Shown: positions 16,779 to 25,727 of the stretch, piece by piece
Layout of the letters: every line of letters begins with the position of its first letter
How positions within the stretch are numbered: position 1 is the first letter of the stretch
Assembly: GCF_019510245.1 (NCBI RefSeq)
Contig: NZ_JAEKKT010000114.1
Location: forward strand, 62,001-126,000
Length of the DNA: 64,000 bases
Origin: Streptomyces sp.
Lineage (GTDB): Bacteria; Actinomycetota; Actinomycetes; Streptomycetales; Streptomycetaceae
Direction: 5' to 3'
Notes under the pieces: generated by a model
The model's database searches: none
Told to the model about the DNA's origin: nothing
What the model saw: only the letters and a program-made list of their open reading frames with translations
Translations under genes and position numbers: made by a program

Positions 16779-18230
16779 ATGTCCACCGGTACTGCCACGG
16801 GGTCGACGACGTGTCTGGAGCTGTCCCAGGAGGACGGCGCCGCGCACAAGTTCTACGAGGTCTCCGTCGCCGGCCTGGTCGTGACCGTGCGGTACGGCCG
16901 GATCGGCGCCGGGGGGCAGACGCAGACGACGACGTTCGCGACGGTGGAGAAGGCACGGGCCGCCGCCGCGAAGAAGGTCGGCGAGAAGGTGCGCAAGGGA
17001 TACGCCCCGGCCGTGCAGGGAGCCCGCGCGCCCCGCTCGGTGACCCGGCGTCAGGTCGCGTCGGCCCCCTCCACCGCGCGCTCCGCCGCGCCCGTGCTGT
17101 GGCGCTTTCGCACCGGCTCCGCCGCGTTCGGCATCCATGTCGACGACGACCGCTGCTGGGTCGGCAACCAGTCGGGCGATGTGTACACCCTGGACCATGA
17201 GGGCGGCGTGCTGGCCCGCTTCAGTCTCCCGGACGGCGTGAAGTGCCTGGTCGCCGACGACTTCTGGATCTACGCGGGCTGTGACGACGGCAAGGTGTAC
17301 GACCTGTCCTCGAAGCTGCCGTTCGTGGCCTACGACATCGCGGCGGACGTCGACATCTTCTGGCTGGACATCCACGAGGGAGTGCTGGACGTCTCCGACC
17401 GCGACGGCCGGCTCACCGTCATCGACCACGAGGACGAGCACCAGTGGGCCCGCCGCAGCCCGGGCGAGCAGGCCTGGATGGTCCGCGCCGACGAACGGGC
17501 CGTGTACCACGGCCACACGAGGGGCGTCACCGCCTACGCCCCCGACGGCGGCCGGGAGTTGTGGCACACGCCGACCAGGGGCGGGGTGCTGTTCGGCTGG
17601 CAGGAGGGCGACGTGGTGTACGCGGGCACCGCCCACAAGGCGGTCCAGCGGCTGTCGAAGGCGACCGGCGCGATCGAGGCGACGTACACCTGTGACAGCG
17701 CCGTGTACTCGTGCGCGACCTCGCCCGGCGGGCGGTTCGTGTTCGCCGGTGACGCGGCCTCGTCCGTCTACTGCTTCGACCGGGACGGCACCCGGCTGTG
17801 GAAGCTGGGCACGGGCGGCGGTTCGGCGCTGTCGATGCAGTACCACGACGAGCGGCTCTACCTGGTGACCACCGACGGCTCCCTGGTCTGCGTGGACGCG
17901 AGCGAGGCGGCCGTCGCGGCGGCCCAGCAGGGCTCGGTGCCGGTGCCGCGGGACGTCAAGGCGGCCGCGGCGATGCCGGCCTGCGCGCCGGCCACGACCG
18001 TGGCCGCGGTGACCACCGTCGCGCAGGCGCCCACCGGGGCGATCGTCGTGGAGTGCGTCCAGGAGGCGGGCCAGGTCCGGGTGCACGTCGTCTCGGACGG
18101 CTACGACCAGCTGAACGTGCAGTTCCCCCGTGCGATACGCGAGCCCGGGGCCCGCTATGTCGTGGACTCCCTGCACACCGCGGCCGGCGGCTTCTACCGG
18201 GTACGCGGTGACATCCGGCGACTGCTCTGA
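16779..18230 (+). CDS. WGR-domain plus beta-propeller protein
   Basis: 483 residues from ATG 16779 behind GGGGAGGGG. Residues about 12-85 form a WGR domain (KFYEVSVAGLVVTVRYGRIG, with YGR replacing WGR, then a KARAAAAKKVGEKVRKGY helix), a module known from poly(ADP-ribose) polymerases and MolR-type regulators, where it binds nucleic-acid ends. Residues about 100-385 are PQQ/WD-like blades with recurring GDVYTLDHEGG- and DGKVYDLSS-type units. The last 70 residues are a separate beta-rich domain. No signal peptide or catalytic motif is visible. The role is unknown: a cytoplasmic scaffold or sensor is the cautious reading. Convergent with the next gene. Confidence 0.8.
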   Translation: MSTGTATGSTTCLELSQEDGAAHKFYEVSVAGLVVTVRYGRIGAGGQTQTTTFATVEKARAAAAKKVGEKVRKGYAPAVQGARAPRSVTRRQVASAPSTARSAAPVLWRFRTGSAAFGIHVDDDRCWVGNQSGDVYTLDHEGGVLARFSLPDGVKCLVADDFWIYAGCDDGKVYDLSSKLPFVAYDIAADVDIFWLDIHEGVLDVSDRDGRLTVIDHEDEHQWARRSPGEQAWMVRADERAVYHGHTRGVTAYAPDGGRELWHTPTRGGVLFGWQEGDVVYAGTAHKAVQRLSKATGAIEATYTCDSAVYSCATSPGGRFVFAGDAASSVYCFDRDGTRLWKLGTGGGSALSMQYHDERLYLVTTDGSLVCVDASEAAVAAAQQGSVPVPRDVKAAAAMPACAPATTVAAVTTVAQAPTGAIVVECVQEAGQVRVHVVSDGYDQLNVQFPRAIREPGARYVVDSLHTAAGGFYRVRGDIRRLL

Positions 18231-18242
18231 GCCGGGGCCACC

Positions 18243-18259
18243 ACCCTGAGGAACAGGGT
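18243..18259. terminator. small hairpin between convergent genes
   Basis: ACCCTG, loop AGGAA, CAGGGT fills the 29-base gap between two convergent stops. A short stem that could work in both directions. Confidence 0.4.
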
Positions 18260-19264
18260 TCAGGACGCGGCGCGCAGCTCGGCGTACAGCTCCGCCCCGG
18301 TCCAGGTGCGCGGGGTGGCCTCCGCCTCGTGCACCAGGGCCGCGAGCCGGGCGTTGGCGGCGGCCCGGTGTCCGTGGCTGCGGGCGACGGCGACGATCTC
18401 GCCCTGGAGTGAATCGATCTCTGTCGGGCGGCCGCGTTGCAGGTCCTCCCACATCGACGAGCGCGCGTGGGCGTCGATCCGGAGGGAGGCCGCGGCCACC
18501 CGGCGGAACGCGGCGTCGGGCAGTTCGAGTACGTACTGGGTCAGGCGCGGCGAGGTCGGCCCGAGGCGGGCGGGGGCGATGCCGGCGGCGCGGTAGGCGG
18601 CGAGGGCTTCGCGCTGGCACAGGGCCAGGCAGCGGCGGTAGGCCCGTTGGCCGAGCTGGTCGCGCAGCGGCAGCCCGGACAGGGCGTTGACCGCGTTGTT
18701 GAGGTTCATCAGCAGTTTGGCGTGCTGTACGGCGGCCATGTCGGTGCGGGCCGCGACGGCCAGGTTCGCGCTGCGCAGGGCCGCGTGCAGGGTGTCGTCG
18801 GGCTCGGTCATGAGCGTGCCCGGCATGCCCTGGTGGACGGTGCCGGGTTCGGGCTGGACCACGTTGTAGGGCACCATGCCGGCGAGCACGGTGTGTCCCG
18901 GCAGGGCGGGGCGCAGGGTGGCGGGGTTGTGCAGCCCGTTCTGGAAGCTGACCACGACGGCGCCGGGGGCGAGGTGGGCGGCGAGGTCCTCGGCGGCGGC
19001 CTCGGTGCCCGCGGTCTTGACGGTGACCAGTACGTAGTCGGCGTCGGCAGCGGCCTCGGTCCCGGTGGCGAGGGTCAGCCGGTCGGGCGCGAGGTGGACG
19101 GGTGGACGGGCGGAGCCGGTGAGGGTGAGCCCTCGTTCACGCAGTGCCCGCATGCCGGACGGCCGGCCGATGAACACCACCTCGTACCCGGCGGCGACGA
19201 GGTGGCCGCCGAGATGGCAGCCGATGCTGCCGGCGCCGAGCACGGCGAAACGGGGCTTCGACAC
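18260..19264 (-). CDS. ketopantoate reductase family protein (PanE/ApbA-like)
   Basis: 334 residues, GTG start with a strong GGAGGTCACC ribosome site. NADPH motif AVLGAGSIGCHLGGHL at the start, VSFQNGLHNP and the lysine-containing KLLMNLNNAVNALSG helix of the ketopantoate reductase fold; the C-terminal domain includes RSSMWEDLQRGRPTEIDS. It reduces 2-dehydropantoate in coenzyme A synthesis if orthologous, but actinomycetes usually carry several paralogues of unknown 2-oxoacid specificity. It is monocistronic, so no symbol is given. Confidence 0.85.
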   Translation of the reverse strand: MSKPRFAVLGAGSIGCHLGGHLVAAGYEVVFIGRPSGMRALRERGLTLTGSARPPVHLAPDRLTLATGTEAAADADYVLVTVKTAGTEAAAEDLAAHLAPGAVVVSFQNGLHNPATLRPALPGHTVLAGMVPYNVVQPEPGTVHQGMPGTLMTEPDDTLHAALRSANLAVAARTDMAAVQHAKLLMNLNNAVNALSGLPLRDQLGQRAYRRCLALCQREALAAYRAAGIAPARLGPTSPRLTQYVLELPDAAFRRVAAASLRIDAHARSSMWEDLQRGRPTEIDSLQGEIVAVARSHGHRAAANARLAALVHEAEATPRTWTGAELYAELRAAS

Positions 19265-19832
19265 GGGTGACCTCCGGTGGATCGGCGGCGGGCCGGGGTG
19301 GGGCCGGGTCGTCCGGGTCCTGCTGCTCAGACACGCTCCCCGCCTGATGTTGTCACAGGCGACACCACATCGGATCCGGCCCCGTCACCGGCGGCTCAGG
19401 TGCCGCCGGTGGCGGGTCCCACGGAAGGCGTTCCTTGCTGCTGTGCGGTTGCGGAAGCCACTTCTTTGCTCGCGAAAGCCGGACCGCTGAGGGGCGGTCG
19501 CGGGGGCCCGGCCCCGGGCCGCGCGGTGTCCGCGCGCCGAGGGTGGGCTGCTTCGACCCCGCCGACGGAGGGCCGGGGACGCGCCACCTCCTCCAGGTAA
19601 CCGCCCCCGGTGGCCGCCTGCCAGTCACCGTCGATGGGTGTACCGGCAGTACCTCCCTCGTGCGGCCCGCCGCACGTACGGTCTGAGGGCGGACGACCGA
19701 CAGGAGGTCCGCGAGTTGCTCGCCTCCTGGGCCGCGACGCAGGGTGCCCTCGCCGGGCGGCCGCCGGAGAACCGACCTCCCTGCGCCGGGGCGCACCAGC
19801 GGTCCCTGAGGTTCTGGCGCCTTCTGGGGGGG
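19265..19832. other. 568-base gap without a convincing gene
   Basis: No reading frame here shows both a ribosome site and normal codon usage. Both strands are open over long stretches, as expected at this GC content. A plus-strand frame from GTG 19638 reads sensibly for about 40 residues (YGLRADDRQEVRELLASWAA) and then runs into the antisense of the aldehyde dehydrogenase; it could be a relic. The promoter of the ketopantoate reductase gene must lie at the left end. Confidence 0.5.
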
Positions 19833-21287
19833 TCAGTCGTTCCGGACCGCGTGGCCAAGCGTGACCGACTTGTACTCGACGTACTGGGCGAGCCCCACCG
19901 CGCCGTACTCGCGGCCGATGCCGCTGGCCTTGTGGCCGCCGAAGGGGCCGTGGAAGGAGATGGGTGCGCCGTTGACGGTGACCGTGCCGGTGCGCAGCCG
20001 GCGGGCGACGTCGAGGGCGTGGGCCTCGTCGGCGGACCACACGCCGCCGGAGAGGCCGTACTCGGAGTCGTTGGCGATCCGCACCGCGTGGTCCTCGTCG
20101 TCGTAGGGGATGACCACGAGAACGGGGCCGAAGATCTCCTCCTGGGCGATCCGCGAGGAGTTGTCGACGTCGGCGAACACCGTGGGCGTGACGTAGTTGC
20201 CGTTCTCCAGACCCGGCGGGACCTGCGGGCCGCCGGTGACGAGCCGGGCGCCCTCCCGGATGCCGAGTTCGATGTAGTCGCGCACGCGCTGCTGCTGGTC
20301 CCGGCGGACCATCGGGCCGATGAAGGTGTCGGGGTCGGCCGGGTCGCCGACCTTGAGCGACTCCACGAGGTCCTTGAGGGCGGTGACGACCTCCTCGTAC
20401 CGGCCGCGCGGCGCGAGGACGCGGGTCTGTGCGATGCAGGACTCGCCGTTGTTGAGGAGGGAGGCGAACTTCAGTCCCGGCACCGCCCGGCCGAGGTCCG
20501 CGTCCGGGAGGATGATCGCGGCCGACTTGCCGCCCAGTTCCAGGCTGACCCGCTTCAGCTGCTCGCCCGCGATGGCGGCGATCCTGCGGCCGGCCCGGGT
20601 CGAGCCGGTGAACGCGATCTTGTCGATGTCGCGGTGCGAGACGAGGTACTCGCTGGTCTCCCGGTCGGCGGGGAGGACGCTGATCACGCCTTCCGGCAGC
20701 CCGGTCCGCTCCAGCAGCTCGGCGAGCACCCCCATGCTCAGCGAGTTCTCCGGGGACACCTTGAGGACGCCGGTGTTGCCGGCCAGCAGCGCGGGGATGA
20801 TCTTCGCCATGGCGGCCGAGAACGGGGAGTTCCAGGGGATGACCGCGGCCACGACACCGACGGGCTCGCGGCGCACCACCGTCCGGACCCCCGACGCGGA
20901 ATCCAGGGTCTCCTCCCAGCCGAACGCCTCCGCCGCCCCGAGGTAGGCCTCGGCCTGCCGGGTGAGCCCCGGCTGGCCGGCCCCGGTGAACCAGCGGGCC
21001 GAGCCGTTCTCGGCCGAGATGAGGTCGGCGATCCGCTCGGCGTCGGCCTCCCGCAGGGCGTTCAGGCGCCGTACGGCGGCGATGCGCTCCGCCGGTGGCG
21101 TCCGCGGCCACGGGCCCTCGTCGAAGGCCGCCCGGGCGGCGGCGACGGCGCGGTCCACGTCGGCGGGCCGGGCCTGGGCGGCACGGCCGATGACCGTCTG
21201 GTCGTGCGGCGAGCGGATGTCGAGGAGTTCCGGGTCGCCGGGCGCCGTCCACGAGCCCGCGACGTAGAGACGGTCGTAAGTGATCAT
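19833..21287 (-). CDS. aldehyde dehydrogenase (NAD(P)-dependent)
   Basis: 484 residues (MITYDRLYVAGSWTAPG). Complete family motifs: general-base Glu in LELGGKSAAIIL near 248, nucleophile Cys in NNGESCIAQTRVLAP near 280, and the C-terminal PFGGHKASGIGREYG. It oxidises an aldehyde to a carboxylate. Divergent from a TetR regulator over about 130 bases with a perfect inverted repeat 25 bases upstream of this start, so TetR repression of this gene is likely. Length is normal; the substrate is unknown. Confidence 0.93.
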   Translation of the reverse strand: MITYDRLYVAGSWTAPGDPELLDIRSPHDQTVIGRAAQARPADVDRAVAAARAAFDEGPWPRTPPAERIAAVRRLNALREADAERIADLISAENGSARWFTGAGQPGLTRQAEAYLGAAEAFGWEETLDSASGVRTVVRREPVGVVAAVIPWNSPFSAAMAKIIPALLAGNTGVLKVSPENSLSMGVLAELLERTGLPEGVISVLPADRETSEYLVSHRDIDKIAFTGSTRAGRRIAAIAGEQLKRVSLELGGKSAAIILPDADLGRAVPGLKFASLLNNGESCIAQTRVLAPRGRYEEVVTALKDLVESLKVGDPADPDTFIGPMVRRDQQQRVRDYIELGIREGARLVTGGPQVPPGLENGNYVTPTVFADVDNSSRIAQEEIFGPVLVVIPYDDEDHAVRIANDSEYGLSGGVWSADEAHALDVARRLRTGTVTVNGAPISFHGPFGGHKASGIGREYGAVGLAQYVEYKSVTLGHAVRND

Positions 21288-21311
21288 GTGCTCTCTCCGG
21301 AGGATCCGAGG

Positions 21312-21337
21312 GAAGTGACCCTGTTATCTGTCACTTC
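21312..21337. promoter_or_regulatory. inverted-repeat operator between aldehyde dehydrogenase and TetR genes
   Basis: GAAGTGAC and GTCACTTC are perfect 8-base arms around ten bases. A related half-site GCACTTACCTTC lies 15 bases further right. The position between the divergent genes fits autoregulation by the TetR protein. The AAGTGA half-site is also the half-site of operator D, but with a different spacing. Confidence 0.6.
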
Positions 21338-21420
21338 AATGTAGCACTTACCTTCATGGAGGTCTCAGCTGAGTTGCGGAAGGTGAGACAGGTTCCACAC
21401 CTCCGGATATGCTCTGGGCC

Positions 21421-21963
21421 GTGAGAGCCGACGCAGCACGCAATCTGGAAGCCGTCCTGACCACCGGGGCCCGAATGCTCGCCGTCGATCCGGGCGCGAG
21501 CATCGCCGCGATCGCCGCCGAGGCCGGTGTCGACCGGCGCACCGTCTACCGGCGGTTCGCGTCCCGCGAGGAACTGCTGGCGGCCATCTACGAGGCCCGG
21601 TACGACGCGGTCGAGCGGGCCGTCGAGCACGCCAGACTGCGGGAGGCCCCGGTCGCCGTGGCACTGCACCGGTACGTCGAGGAGATCATCGCCGTCAACC
21701 GCACGTGGCCCGTGGAGCTCACCCGGCTGCGGGCCGACGACGCGATCCGGGAGCGGCGCGACGCCCTGGTCCGGGAGGTGGACGACTTCCTGCGGCGGGC
21801 CACCGAGGAGGGGCTGCTCCGCGACGACCTGCCGCCGGCCTGGGCCAGTTCACTGCTGCCGCAGCTCATGCACCTGGCGGCGCAGCAACTGCCCGGACTC
21901 GGCGCGGCCCAGGCCGCCGACACGGTCGTCGACACCTTTCTGCGAGGTCTCGGGACGCGGTGA
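21421..21963 (+). CDS. TetR family transcriptional regulator
   Basis: 180 residues from GTG 21421 (VRADAARNLEAVLTTGARML); an ATG at 21409 would add four residues. The helix-turn-helix is clear: IAAIAAEAGVDRRTVYRRFASREELL. The remainder is helical ligand-binding domain. There is no ribosome site before either start. A TATGCT box at 21408 with GAGACA 17 bases upstream would place transcription near the GTG, so the message may be leaderless. Probably represses the divergent aldehyde dehydrogenase and itself through the 21312-21337 repeat. Confidence 0.85.
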   Translation: MRADAARNLEAVLTTGARMLAVDPGASIAAIAAEAGVDRRTVYRRFASREELLAAIYEARYDAVERAVEHARLREAPVAVALHRYVEEIIAVNRTWPVELTRLRADDAIRERRDALVREVDDFLRRATEEGLLRDDLPPAWASSLLPQLMHLAAQQLPGLGAAQAADTVVDTFLRGLGTR

Positions 21964-22031
21964 TCGCCGGGGGGTTGTGGTGCGCCCGTGCGTCTGATTG
22001 GGTACCGCGCGACAGAACAGGGGTGACCGGG

Positions 22032-22853
22032 GTGGATCAGGCGGCACGGCAGGACGTCCACGGGGCGCTGCCCGCGGGACTCGGACAGGCGATACGGCAG
22101 ACCGCCGCCGACATCACGGCCGTGCTCGACGGCGTCGCCGACACGGATGCCGCCGTACCGGGGTCGCTGTGGACGGTCGGCGAGGCGGCCGCTCATCTCG
22201 CGCTCGCCAACGAGCTGATGGCCGACCTCGCCGTGGGGCGGGACCGGCCGTACGGGAACGGCACACCGCAGAGCCTGGCGGCGGCCAACGCCGAGTCGCT
22301 GGCCGCCTTCGCGGAGCGCAGGGCGGCCCCGCTCGCGGCGATGATCACCGAGCAGGCGGAGCGCTGCGCCGACGCGCTGGCCGCAGCCGCCGACGGTCCG
22401 GCGCCGGTGACCCCGCTCGGCCCGATGGACCGGTCCGTACTCGCCTCCTATCTGCTCACCCACATGCTGGGCCACGGCTACGACCTCGCCCGTGCGGTGC
22501 GCCGCCCGCACATGATCGACGCCGAACGGGTCGCGTGGTGCGTGCCGTTCCTGCTCTCGGCGATGCCGGCCGTGGCGGACGGCACGGCCACCGCCGGCCT
22601 GACCGCCCGCTACACGATCCGGCTGCGCGGTGGCGGCGCCTTCGGCGTCACCCTGGCCGACGGTGCCGTACGGGTGACCCCGGAGCCGTCGGACCGCCCG
22701 GACTGCACGATCCTCATCGACCCGGTCGCCTTCCTGCTCATCGCCCTCGGCCGCCGCAACCCGTGGCTCGCCATCGCCCGGGGCCAGGTGCTCGCCTACG
22801 GACGCAAACCCTGGCTCGGGCCCCGCTTCCCCGCCCTCTTCGTCGCCCCCTGA
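22032..22853 (+). CDS. MDMPI-N/DinB-like protein with C-terminal SCP2 domain
   Basis: About 273 residues from GTG 22032 (AGGGG site upstream; GTG 22023 is the alternative). The N-terminal four-helix part resembles the mycothiol-dependent maleylpyruvate isomerase fold (WTVGEAAAHLALANELMADL, then LLTHMLGHGYDLARAV), with histidines that could bind metal. The C-terminal 100 residues are an SCP2-like lipid-binding domain (YTIRLRGGGAFGVTLADGA). Proteins of this architecture are common in mycothiol-making actinomycetes; most have no known substrate. A mycothiol-dependent reaction on a hydrophobic compound is an inference only. Confidence 0.75.
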   Translation: MDQAARQDVHGALPAGLGQAIRQTAADITAVLDGVADTDAAVPGSLWTVGEAAAHLALANELMADLAVGRDRPYGNGTPQSLAAANAESLAAFAERRAAPLAAMITEQAERCADALAAAADGPAPVTPLGPMDRSVLASYLLTHMLGHGYDLARAVRRPHMIDAERVAWCVPFLLSAMPAVADGTATAGLTARYTIRLRGGGAFGVTLADGAVRVTPEPSDRPDCTILIDPVAFLLIALGRRNPWLAIARGQVLAYGRKPWLGPRFPALFVAP

Positions 22854-23065
22854 CACCGCCGCCGCCACACCGGCCTCGCCGCCGTCCGCCCGGGCCGGCG
22901 CCATCGAATTCCCGGTCCGCGCGGGCCGTCTCCGCCGGCCGATCCGGCGCGCTCCCCGGCGTCCCCCGTCCGGCCCAACCCCCCTCCTCCAGAAGAGGCG
23001 CGCGGGCGTGACCGGTGTGACCTTGGTGGAAGGTATGGGCGCGCCCGCGGATCCGAGGAGGCTGC

Positions 23066-24574
23066 ATGGCGGACGGACTGGTCGACGGCAGAGCGCCCCG
23101 CACTGCCCTGGTGGAGGGCTCCGGCCGCCCCGCGCCGACCTTCGAGGCGATGAGTGCCGTCGCCGATGCCGTGCTCTACGAGGGCTACCTCCTCTACCCC
23201 TATCGGCGGTCCTCGCCGAAGAATCGTGCCCGCTGGCAGTTCGGGGTCCTCTTCCCCCGCGACTGGGTGGAGGCCGACGGGCCGGTCGGACCGGGCATGT
23301 CGGGTGCGGCCGACTCCTGGTACCAGCGGACCGAGTGCCTGCTTCGGATGCGCCGGCCGGACGCGGCCGTGCGGCTGCGGGTACGGGTGCGGTATCTGCA
23401 GCTCCAGCACAAACAGGTCGAGGACGCCGACGGGCTGCCCGTCGAGTCGCTGACCTGTGCCGACGGGACCGTGCAGCTGACCTTCGAGGAGGCGGTGGCC
23501 CGCGCGGCCGACCTCACGATCGCGCTGGACGAGGGTGAGCACCGGTTCGCGGTGAGCTCCCCGGCCGCGACCGAGACCGAGGAACTGCCCTCCGGCGATG
23601 GGCGGATCGTACGCCGCCGGGCGGAGGTGCGGGCGAGCGCCGTCCTGGAGGCCGAACGGCTCGGCGAGGGCCTCTTCCGGCTCCGGGTGCGCACTGCGAA
23701 CGACGGGCATGTGGGGGATCCGCGCGCCCCGCGCGACCTGGCCCTGCGGCACGCGCTCATCGCCACCCACACCCTCCTCGGCGTCGAGGGCGCCGAGTTC
23801 GTCTCCCTGATCGACCCGGGCCGGGCCCTCCAGGAGGCCACCCGGAGCCTGCGCAACGACTTCACCTTCCCGGTGCTCGGCGGCGCTCCCCCCGCCACCG
23901 CCCCCGAGGACGGCTCGGTCTCTCCCCTGCTGCTCTCCTCGCCGATCATCCTCCCCGACCATCCGCAGGTGGCGCCGGAGAGCCCCGGTGACCTGCACGA
24001 CGCCGGTGAGATCGACGAGATCCTCACCCTGCGGACCATGCTGCTCACGGACGAGGAGAAGCGGGAGGCCCGGGCCACCGACCCGCGGGCCGCCGAGATC
24101 CTCGACCGGGTCGACACCATGCCGCCGGAGGTCTTCGAGCGCCTGCACGGCGCCATCCGCTCACTCGGCCCGTCCGGCGAGGCCTCCCCGGCCTCCCCCA
24201 CCGGGCGTCCGGCTTGGTGGCAGGAGGGCGGCGACGACGGGCTCTCCCCGGCCACCGACACCGTCCTGGTCGGCGGCGTGCGGGTCGGCGGCGGCAGCCC
24301 CGTGCGGCTGCGCCCGCGCGGCCGGGGCGCCGACGCGCAGGACATGTTCCTGGCCGGCCGGACCGCGACGGTGGCCGCCGTCTTCCACGACGTGGACGGC
24401 AGCACCCACCTCGCCGTCACCGTGGACGACGACCCGGCAGCCGAACTGCACGGCTGGTACGGGCGTTTCCACTACTTCCGGCCCGACGAAGTCGAGCCGC
24501 TCGGGGGCACCGACGTCCCGGACCCAGCGGCGGCTGAAGAGCCGTCCCCGGGACCCACTCCATCGGAGGCCTAG
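23066..24574 (+). CDS. conserved hydrogenase-locus protein of unknown function
   Basis: 502 residues, strong GAGGAGG ribosome site. First gene of the hydrogenase operon, ending 3 bases before the small subunit start. No signal peptide, membrane segment or cysteine-rich motif. The N-terminal half is beta-rich (VLYEGYLLYPYRRSSPKNRA, then FGVLFPRDW). The middle contains TRSLRNDFTFPVLGG, and a C-terminal SH3-like stretch reads TATVAAVFHDVDGSTHLAVT followed by ELHGWYGRFHYF. I do not recognise a family. Position argues for a role in assembly or electron transfer of this hydrogenase. The 212 bases upstream hold the likely operon promoter, where GTGACCGGTGTGACC repeats are seen. Confidence 0.75.
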   Translation: MADGLVDGRAPRTALVEGSGRPAPTFEAMSAVADAVLYEGYLLYPYRRSSPKNRARWQFGVLFPRDWVEADGPVGPGMSGAADSWYQRTECLLRMRRPDAAVRLRVRVRYLQLQHKQVEDADGLPVESLTCADGTVQLTFEEAVARAADLTIALDEGEHRFAVSSPAATETEELPSGDGRIVRRRAEVRASAVLEAERLGEGLFRLRVRTANDGHVGDPRAPRDLALRHALIATHTLLGVEGAEFVSLIDPGRALQEATRSLRNDFTFPVLGGAPPATAPEDGSVSPLLLSSPIILPDHPQVAPESPGDLHDAGEIDEILTLRTMLLTDEEKREARATDPRAAEILDRVDTMPPEVFERLHGAIRSLGPSGEASPASPTGRPAWWQEGGDDGLSPATDTVLVGGVRVGGGSPVRLRPRGRGADAQDMFLAGRTATVAAVFHDVDGSTHLAVTVDDDPAAELHGWYGRFHYFRPDEVEPLGGTDVPDPAAAEEPSPGPTPSEA

Positions 24575-24577
24575 CAC

Positions 24578-25669
24578 ATGAGCACCAGCAAGAACGGCAC
24601 CACGGCCGTCGTCGGCGAGGCCGGCCGGGCCGGCGAACCCCAGGGGTTCGACGAGATCACCATCCTCTGGATCTCCGAGGGCATGAGCTGCGACGGCGAC
24701 ACCGTCTCGGTGACCGCCGCCGACCAGCCCTCCATCGAGGACCTGGTCCTGGGCCTGATCCCGGGGATCCCGAAGGTCAACCTGGTGAACAAGGTGCTCT
24801 CGCCGAGCCTCGGCGGCGAGGACTTCCTGGCGCCCTACCGGAAGGCGGCGCGGGGCGAGCTGGAGCCGTTCATCCTCGTCATCGAGGGCTCCATCCCGAA
24901 CCAGAACATCATCGAGGGTGACGGCTACTGGACCTCCTTCGGCAACGACCCGGAGACCGGTCAGCCGCAGACCCTCAACGACTGGATCGACGAACTGGCG
25001 CCCCGGGCCTGGGCGGTGGTGGCCATCGGCACCTGCGCCGCCTTCGGCGGCATCCACGCGATGGCCGGCAACCCGACCGGCGCCATGGGCCTCGCGGACT
25101 ACCTCGGCTGGGACTTCAAGTCGCAGGGCGGGCTGCCGGTGGTGAACATCCCGGGCTGCCCGGTGCAGCCGGAGAACTTCATGGAGACCCTGGTCTGGGT
25201 GCTCTACCACGCCGCCGGCACCGCTCCCCCGCCGCCGCTGGACCACATGCTGCGGCCGCAGTGGCTGTTCGGCCGTACCGTCCACGAGGGCTGCGACCGA
25301 GCCGCCTACTACGAGCAGGCGACCTTCGCGACGGACTACAACTCGCCCAAGTGTCTGGTCAAGACGGGCTGCTGGGGTCCGGTCGTGAACTGCAACGTGC
25401 CCAAGCGGGGCTGGATGGCCGGCATCGGCGGCTGCCCGAACGTCGGCGGCATCTGCATCGGCTGCACCATGCCGGGCTTCCCGGACGCGTTCATGCCGTT
25501 CATGGACGAGCCGCCCGGCGGCACCCTCTCCTCGCTCGCGATCAAGCCGTACGGGGCGGTCATCCGCAGGCTGCGCGGCTTCACCAACGAGCTGGTCAAC
25601 CACGAGCCGAAGTGGCGCCACAACAAGCGCAAGCTCACCAGCGGCTACGCCCCGCGCTGGCGCCCCTGA
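24578..25669 (+). CDS. hhyS: [NiFe]-hydrogenase small subunit, group 1h (HhyS)
   Basis: 363 residues. Carries the iron-sulfur clusters that pass electrons from the nickel-iron site. The first ligand motif reads SEGMSCDGDTVS, where most hydrogenases have a CxxC pair; the aspartate after the cysteine matches the 3Cys-1Asp proximal cluster known for group 1h (former group 5) enzymes and linked to oxygen insensitivity. Other ligands appear in GTCAAFGG, IPGCPVQPENF, HEGCDR, SPKCLVKTGCWGP and the GGCPNVGGICIGCTMPGFPD segment. There is no Tat signal, so the enzyme is cytoplasmic. Directly followed by the large subunit. Confidence 0.95.
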   Translation: MSTSKNGTTAVVGEAGRAGEPQGFDEITILWISEGMSCDGDTVSVTAADQPSIEDLVLGLIPGIPKVNLVNKVLSPSLGGEDFLAPYRKAARGELEPFILVIEGSIPNQNIIEGDGYWTSFGNDPETGQPQTLNDWIDELAPRAWAVVAIGTCAAFGGIHAMAGNPTGAMGLADYLGWDFKSQGGLPVVNIPGCPVQPENFMETLVWVLYHAAGTAPPPPLDHMLRPQWLFGRTVHEGCDRAAYYEQATFATDYNSPKCLVKTGCWGPVVNCNVPKRGWMAGIGGCPNVGGICIGCTMPGFPDAFMPFMDEPPGGTLSSLAIKPYGAVIRRLRGFTNELVNHEPKWRHNKRKLTSGYAPRWRP

Positions 25670-25727
25670 CGCGCCACGGCCCGTCCCCCACCCCCCGTCC
25701 CCCCACAGCAAAGGTCAGCGAACGCCG

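Noticed and set aside
19638..19830. Short plus-strand frame (YGLRADDRQEVRELLASWAA) as a gene
   Set aside because: No ribosome site, no natural end before it runs antisense through the aldehyde dehydrogenase, and no recognisable family. Left as a possible relic only.
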